This document shows positions 6,653 to 9,877 of a stretch of DNA of 9,877 bases, one piece after another. Each line of letters starts with the position of its first letter. The stretch's first letter is position 1. This stretch comes from Chloroflexota bacterium (lineage in GTDB: Bacteria; Chloroflexota; Limnocylindria; QHBO01), in the NCBI GenBank assembly GCA_020848055.1, contig JADLBB010000013.1, positions 1 to 9,877 of the forward strand, in the 5' to 3' direction. Under the pieces are notes generated by a model. That model was given only the letters and a program-made list of their open reading frames with translations. It was not told where the DNA came from and made no database searches. The translations under genes and the position numbers were made by a program.

Positions 6653-8298
6653 AGGCCGGCCAGGTAGGCGTGGATGAAGCGGACCGCCATGGCGCCTTCG
6701 CCCACGGCGCTCGCGATGCGCTTGACCGAGTCGTGGCGCACGTCGCCCGCGGCGAACAGGCCCGGCAGGCTCGACTCGAGCAGGAAGGGTTCGCGGTCGA
6801 GGTTCCAGCCGTGACCATCCGACACGGTCGGTCCGGTGAGGATGAAGCCCTGGTCGTCACGTGCGACGACGCCCTCGAGCCAGGCCGTGCGCGGTTGTTG
6901 GCCGATGAACACGAACGCGGCGCTGACCGGCAGGTCGAGCTCGCCGTCGGGCGTCGCGAACGTCACGGCCTCGAGGTGTTCGGTCCCGCGCATGGTCGTC
7001 GTCTCGCAGGCTGTGTGGAGCTCCACGTTCTCCAGGCCGTTCAACTGGTCGACCAGGTAGGCACTCATCCCCGCGCCGAGGTCGCTGCCACGGATGACCA
7101 GGTGGACGCGGCTCGCGAAGCGGGAGAGGTGCACGGCGGCCTGGCCGGCCGAGTTGCCCGCACCGATAACCGCGACCTCCAGATTCCGGTACAGGACCGC
7201 CTCGGTCGTGGCCGCGCCGTAATACACGCCGGCGCCCGCCAGCTCGGCGGCGCCGGGGATGTCGAGCTGACGGTAGCTGACGCCGGTCGCCACCACGATG
7301 GCCTGGCAGCTGATCTCGCTGCCGTCATCGAGCACGATCGTCCGATACGGATCGGCGCGGCGAATGGTGGCGACCTCGCGACTGGACAGGATCTCGGCCC
7401 CCAGGCGCCGGGCCTGGGCCAGCGCGCGCCGCGCCAGGTCCGCCCCCGTGAGGCCGGACGGGAACCCGAGGTAGTTCTCGATGCGGCTCGTCGTGCCCGC
7501 CTGGCCGCCGGGTGCCTCCCGCTCGATGAGCAGCGAGCGCAGGCCCTCGCTGGCACCGTAGACCGCCGCCGCCAGGCCGGCTGGGCCCCCGCCCACGATG
7601 ACCAGGTCGTAGAACGGCAGCGCCGCCGACACCGAAAGGCCGACGGCCTCGGCCAGGTCGCGGGTGGACGGCGCGCGCAGGACGCGACCATCGGCGAAGG
7701 CGACGACGGCCTGGGCCGGATCGGCGGGCGGGTCGAGCGACGCGGCGAGCCGCCGGCCCTCCTCATCGGTCTGCGGATCGAGCCAGGCGTACGGCACCTG
7801 GTTGCGGGTCAGGAAGTCGCGCAGCTCGTGACCGCGGGGCGACCATCGGCCGCTGAGCAGGCGCAGGCCCTCGAACGGAGGCCTGAAGGCAGCGGTCCAA
7901 TCTGCGAGCAGGTCGTCGACGACCGGGTACAGGCGCTCCTCCGGCGGATCCCACGGCTTGAGCAGGTACTGGTCCAGGCGGATCTCGTTGATGGCGCGGA
8001 TGGCGACGTCGGTGTCGGCGTAGGCGGTCAGCAGGACGCGCTTGGCATCGGGCTGGAGCGGGATGGCCTCGGCCAGCAGCTCGGTGCCGGTCATGACCGG
8101 CATGCGCTGGTCGACCAGGAACAGTGCCACCGGGTCGCCGCGCTGGGTCAGCTCACGAACGACCTCGAGCGCATCGGTGCCCGACCCGGCGCCAATGACG
8201 CGGTAGTCGGCGCCATAGCGCGCGCGCAGGTCACGCTCGACCGCCCGCAGGACGGGCTCGTCGTCGTCGACCGCGAGGATTGCCGGCTTGCCAGCCAT
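6649..8298 (-). CDS. Response regulator fused to thioredoxin-reductase-like flavoprotein
   Basis: This 549-residue cytoplasmic fusion has three parts. Residues 6-125 are a receiver domain with acidic pocket D11-D13, phospho-acceptor Asp63 (LVDQRMP), Thr91 (LLTAYAD) and Lys114 (YLLKPWD). Residues about 140-225 look glutaredoxin-like, with SPRG (153-156) where an active-site CxxC would be expected. Residues 230-549 are a two-dinucleotide-binding flavoprotein: FAD motif GGGPAG (236-241), GGQAGT (264-269), NAD(P)H motif GAGNSAGQAA (379-388), and C-terminal FAD contact FAAGDVR (515-521). The disulfide centre of true thioredoxin reductase is GAATT (361-365) here, and only two cysteines exist (C331, C431), so classical thioredoxin reduction is unlikely. 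An upstream in-frame start at 8427 was rejected: ATG 8298 starts exactly at the receiver domain and follows a TACACT box. Fused regulator/reductases of this kind are annotated in databases, but the reaction is unknown to me. Confidence 0.92.
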   Translation of the reverse strand: MAGKPAILAVDDDEPVLRAVERDLRARYGADYRVIGAGSGTDALEVVRELTQRGDPVALFLVDQRMPVMTGTELLAEAIPLQPDAKRVLLTAYADTDVAIRAINEIRLDQYLLKPWDPPEERLYPVVDDLLADWTAAFRPPFEGLRLLSGRWSPRGHELRDFLTRNQVPYAWLDPQTDEEGRRLAASLDPPADPAQAVVAFADGRVLRAPSTRDLAEAVGLSVSAALPFYDLVIVGGGPAGLAAAVYGASEGLRSLLIEREAPGGQAGTTSRIENYLGFPSGLTGADLARRALAQARRLGAEILSSREVATIRRADPYRTIVLDDGSEISCQAIVVATGVSYRQLDIPGAAELAGAGVYYGAATTEAVLYRNLEVAVIGAGNSAGQAAVHLSRFASRVHLVIRGSDLGAGMSAYLVDQLNGLENVELHTACETTTMRGTEHLEAVTFATPDGELDLPVSAAFVFIGQQPRTAWLEGVVARDDQGFILTGPTVSDGHGWNLDREPFLLESSLPGLFAAGDVRHDSVKRIASAVGEGAMAVRFIHAYLAGL

Positions 8299-8306
8299 GG
8301 GCGGTG

Positions 8307-8312
8307 AGTGTA
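8307..8312 (-). promoter_or_regulatory. -10 box (TACACT) for the receiver-reductase/kinase operon
   Basis: Read on the minus strand, TACACT lies 8 nt before the ATG at 8298, with no Shine-Dalgarno sequence between. The spacing fits leaderless transcription and supports the choice of 8298 as start. No clear -35 box is seen. Confidence 0.5.
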
Positions 8313-8340
8313 CGGCGCGACCGTGGGCGCGTTTGCGTGC

Positions 8341-8371
8341 TGCTTGCCGTTCGTATGCCGGGCAGGCACAT
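8341..8371 (+). repeat. Subtype 1 repeat, copy 1
   Basis: TGCTTGCC, 6 nt, then ATGCCGGGCAGGCACAT. It matches 8562-8592 at the same internal spacing (22 of 31 bases identical, mismatches confined to the spacer and the palindrome centre). Confidence 0.7.
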
Positions 8372-8411
8372 CGGCGCATCGGTGCGGCGGTGCGGCTGAA
8401 CCGGGCGCTCG

Positions 8412-8438
8412 TGTGCCGGGGAGGCACGCAACGACCAA
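8412..8438 (+). repeat. Subtype 2 repeat, copy 1 (27-nt exact direct repeat)
   Basis: It begins TGTGCCGGGGAGGCAC and continues GCAACGACCAA. It is identical over 27 nt to 8463-8489, which is offset by 51 bp. Confidence 0.9.
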
Positions 8439-8462
8439 GCGGGACCGATGCGACTCACCCGA

Positions 8463-8489
8463 TGTGCCGGGGAGGCACGCAACGACCAA
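8463..8489 (+). repeat. Subtype 2 repeat, copy 2 (27-nt exact direct repeat)
   Basis: Perfect 27-nt match to 8412-8438. The 24 bp between the two copies (8439-8462) is not itself repeated. Confidence 0.9.
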
Positions 8490-8561
8490 CGAAGGTCGCC
8501 TTCCTAGTCGATTCGTGCCAGCACCGCACACGACGGCCAACTTCGGCCGCGTCAGGGCACC

Positions 8562-8592
8562 TGCTTGCCCGATACATGCCTGGGGGGCACAT
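8562..8592 (+). repeat. Subtype 1 repeat, copy 2
   Basis: TGCTTGCC, 6 nt, then ATGCCTGGGGGGCACAT. It is the partner of 8341-8371. The right end (ACATGCC) runs straight into the degenerate fifth copy. Confidence 0.7.
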
Positions 8593-8602
8593 GCCGGCTC
8601 GC

Positions 8603-8616
8603 CCGGGGAGGCACAT
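8603..8616 (+). repeat. Degenerate fifth repeat copy
   Basis: CCGGGGAGGCACAT keeps the centre and right arm of the palindrome, but the left arm is CGCCC instead of RTGCC. It is the copy nearest the hutI promoter, ending 41 bp before the TACCCT box. Confidence 0.6.
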
Positions 8617-8657
8617 GCCCCTCGCTCGCCCACCACACGCGGCCATGCCCCACTCGC

Positions 8658-8663
8658 TACCCT
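8658..8663 (+). promoter_or_regulatory. -10 box (TACCCT) for hutI, leaderless type
   Basis: TACCCT is followed by exactly 7 nt and then ATG at 8671, the same arrangement and the same 9-mer (CTACCCTGC) as before the EamA gene. No Shine-Dalgarno sequence and no clear -35 box are present. It also decides the hutI start against longer in-frame options upstream. Confidence 0.55.
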
Positions 8664-8670
8664 GCGGTGC

Positions 8671-9837
8671 ATGCTCCTCACCGGCACCGGCCGCCTGGCA
8701 CCCATCGGCCTGTCGCCGTGGGCGATCCAGGTTCGCGACGGTCGCATCGCATGGATCGGCGCCCCGGACGAGGCGCCGCCGGACGCCGACCGTCAGAGCC
8801 TCGGCGACGCACTCGTCACGCCGGGCCTGGTCGACAGCCACACGCACCCAGCCTTTGCCGGCGACCGATCCGACGAGGCTGCGGCCCGACTCGAGGGTGC
8901 GCCATCCACCGAGGGCGGCATCCTGCGCACCGTCCGCGCCACCCGCGCCGCCGACGATGAGACGCTTGCCGCGCTGATCGCCGGACGCCTCCGGGCAGCC
9001 CTGGCGGCCGGGACGACGACGGTCGAGTGCAAGTCCGGCTACGGCCTGTCGCTCGCCGAAGAGGTGCGCCACCTGCGCCTGATCCGCAGCGTCGCCGAAG
9101 GCCTGCCGCTGCGAGTCGTCACGACATTCCTCGGCGCCCACGCCATCCCGCCCGGGACGGACCTCCCGACCTACGCCGCCCACGTCGCCGATGACATGAT
9201 TCCCGCCGTCGCGGCCGAGGGCCTGGCCGACTTCGTCGACGTCTTCGCCGATGCGGGCTTCTTCGACCTCGGGACCACCGAGCGAATCGCCAACGCAGCC
9301 GCCGATGCCGGCCTGGGGCTTCGCCTCCATGCCGAGCAGCTGCGCCGGACGGGCGCCACCGAACTGGGGATCCGGCTGGGGGCTGCATCGGTCGATCATC
9401 TCGAACAGCTCGACGATGAGGGGGTGGCCGCGCTGGCGGCATCAACGACCGTGGCGACGCTGCTCCCCGCGCCGGCGATCGTGCTGCGCGATCGGCTGCC
9501 GCCAGCGCGCGCGCTGCTGGACGCCGGCGCCACCGTCGCGCTCGCCAGCGACGCGAACGCCGGCACCTACGCCGGCTTCGGCACGATGCCGCTGATCCTT
9601 GGCCTCGGCGCCACGCTGCTCGGCATGACCGTCACCGAGGCGCTGACCGCCGCGACCGCCGGCGGCGCCATGGCCCTGCGACTTCCCGACATCGGTCGAC
9701 TCCAGGTTGGCGCACGAGCCGATCTCGTCGCCTGGGACGCCGATCATGAAGGCGCCTTCGCGCTGCGACTCGGCGCCGTCCACCCGATCCGCACCTGGGT
9801 GGCTGGCACGCAGATAGCGATGGAGACACCGCTGTAA
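8671..9837 (+). CDS. hutI: Imidazolonepropionase (histidine degradation)
   Basis: This cytoplasmic metal-dependent amidohydrolase opens 4-imidazolone-5-propanoate to N-formimino-L-glutamate, the third step of histidine catabolism. It has 388 residues, close to the short actinobacterial-like form. Metal and substrate motifs are in order: GLVDSHTH (52-59, H57 and H59), Arg66 in FAGDR, KSGYGL (121-126, Y124), LGAH (H157), LHAEQ (219-223, metal H220), VDH (H243) and SDANAGT (293-299, metal D294). All expected metal ligands are present. The stretch after Arg66 is shortened (GAPSTEGGI, 76-84), and Ser79 sits where I recall Tyr in homologues. The frame is open upstream to about 8308, but that extension crosses the repeats and has no homology. 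ATG 8671 begins at the usual N-terminal beta strand and follows the TACCCT box. hutH, hutU and hutG are not in the window. Confidence 0.93.
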   Translation: MLLTGTGRLAPIGLSPWAIQVRDGRIAWIGAPDEAPPDADRQSLGDALVTPGLVDSHTHPAFAGDRSDEAAARLEGAPSTEGGILRTVRATRAADDETLAALIAGRLRAALAAGTTTVECKSGYGLSLAEEVRHLRLIRSVAEGLPLRVVTTFLGAHAIPPGTDLPTYAAHVADDMIPAVAAEGLADFVDVFADAGFFDLGTTERIANAAADAGLGLRLHAEQLRRTGATELGIRLGAASVDHLEQLDDEGVAALAASTTVATLLPAPAIVLRDRLPPARALLDAGATVALASDANAGTYAGFGTMPLILGLGATLLGMTVTEALTAATAGGAMALRLPDIGRLQVGARADLVAWDADHEGAFALRLGAVHPIRTWVAGTQIAMETPL

Positions 9838-9858
9838 CGCGTCGTCCGGAGCCTTTCC

Positions 9859-9877
9859 GAGGTGCTGGCGCGATGAA
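9859..9877 (+). other. Possible start of the next gene (cut by window edge)
   Basis: GAGGTG (9859-9864) stands 8 nt before an ATG at 9873, a plausible ribosome binding site and start 36 bp after the hutI stop. Only ATGAA is visible, so no product can be named. If real, it would be a hutI operon partner translated with a Shine-Dalgarno site. Confidence 0.3.

Larger units (their letters stand above)
8341..8617. repeat. Cluster of five imperfect palindromic repeats
   Basis: The shared core is RTGCC-N5-GGCAC, an inverted repeat of 5-bp arms around a 5-nt centre, most often GGGGA. Copies lie at 8355-8371, 8413-8427, 8464-8478, 8576-8592 and, with a damaged left arm, 8603-8616. The 12-mer CCGGGGAGGCAC occurs three times (8416, 8467, 8603). 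Core starts are 58, 51 and 112 bp apart, so the array is not regularly spaced. The copies fall into two subtypes by flanking sequence. They could be operators for either divergent promoter, or copies of a dispersed intergenic repeat. Confidence 0.8.
8299..8670. other. 372-bp divergent intergenic region
   Basis: This is the only long non-coding stretch in the window. It lies between the minus-strand receiver-reductase operon and plus-strand hutI. It contains a TANNNT box at each end (8307-8312 and 8658-8663) and, between them, a cluster of five related palindromic repeats (8341-8617). Open frames run through it on both strands, but they have no recognisable protein family and are best read as GC-rich chance frames. 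No tRNA, T-tract terminator or riboswitch-like fold was recognised. Confidence 0.75.

Noticed and set aside
6670..8307. Long plus-strand open frame opposite the receiver-reductase gene
   Set aside because: Same reasoning: it mirrors the real minus-strand gene frame for frame and has no domain of its own.
8299..8427. In-frame upstream extension of the receiver-reductase gene (43 codons)
   Set aside because: It is a basic, low-complexity translation across two repeats. The receiver domain begins exactly after ATG 8298, and the TACACT box lies within the extension.
8534..8549. Hairpin CGGCC-AACTTC-GGCCG as a terminator
   Set aside because: The stem is only 5 bp, no T-tract follows, and it sits between two divergent promoters where no transcript needs to end.
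8341..8617. CRISPR array
   Set aside because: Repeat units are unequal, spacing is irregular (58, 51, 112 bp), the copies differ in sequence, and no cas genes are present.
8455..8620. Repeated CLPG/CPPG peptides encoded on the minus strand across the repeats
   Set aside because: The periodic peptide follows simply from the DNA repeats, occurs in more than one frame, and has no start or ribosome binding site suggesting a gene.
8308..8670. In-frame upstream extension of hutI (121 codons)
   Set aside because: It translates the repeat array, has no homology to HutI N-termini, and lies upstream of the TACCCT box that would start transcription at 8671.

Overview
The window is a compact, GC-rich (roughly two-thirds or more G+C by eye) stretch of a bacterial chromosome. 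It has six complete or nearly complete protein genes plus one cut off at the left edge, and almost every base is coding. High GC, strong ATC/CTG/GCC codon preference, a cyclase-STAND-TPR protein, a histidine catabolic imidazolonepropionase of the short actinobacterial-like form, and start codons placed directly behind TANNNT boxes (leaderless-type promoters) together suggest a Chloroflexota (Limnocylindria/Ellin6529-like) or actinobacterial genome. That assignment is inference. There is no sign of plasmid, phage or transposon.

Layout. Positions 1-1675 (+) hold an ABC-2 type exporter: an ATPase truncated at the window edge and its six-helix permease, overlapping by ATGA. Facing it is 1696-4344 (-), an 882-residue protein with a degenerate class III nucleotide cyclase domain, a STAND/NB-ARC-type ATPase and TPR-like repeats, and no recognisable DNA-binding output domain. 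A 62-bp divergent gap carries TANNNT boxes for both neighbours. Then comes 4407-5330 (+), an EamA/DMT-family transporter. It converges on the next gene so tightly that both stop codons lie in one CTAG.

Positions 8298-5327 (-) are a two-gene operon joined by a GTGA overlap. The first gene encodes a response-regulator receiver fused to a glutaredoxin-like spacer and a thioredoxin-reductase-like flavoprotein that lacks the CxxC redox centre. The second encodes a soluble histidine kinase whose input is a cyclic-nucleotide-binding domain. They read as a cognate phosphorelay in which a cyclic nucleotide (or similar ligand) controls an NAD(P)H-dependent flavoenzyme instead of transcription. This is the most interesting system in the window.

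Positions 8299-8670 form the only long non-coding gap (372 bp). It separates this operon from a divergent hutI gene, has a TANNNT box at each end, and is filled with five related palindromic repeats (core GTGCC-GGGGA-GGCAC). Positions 8671-9837 (+) are hutI. A possible next gene begins at the last few bases.
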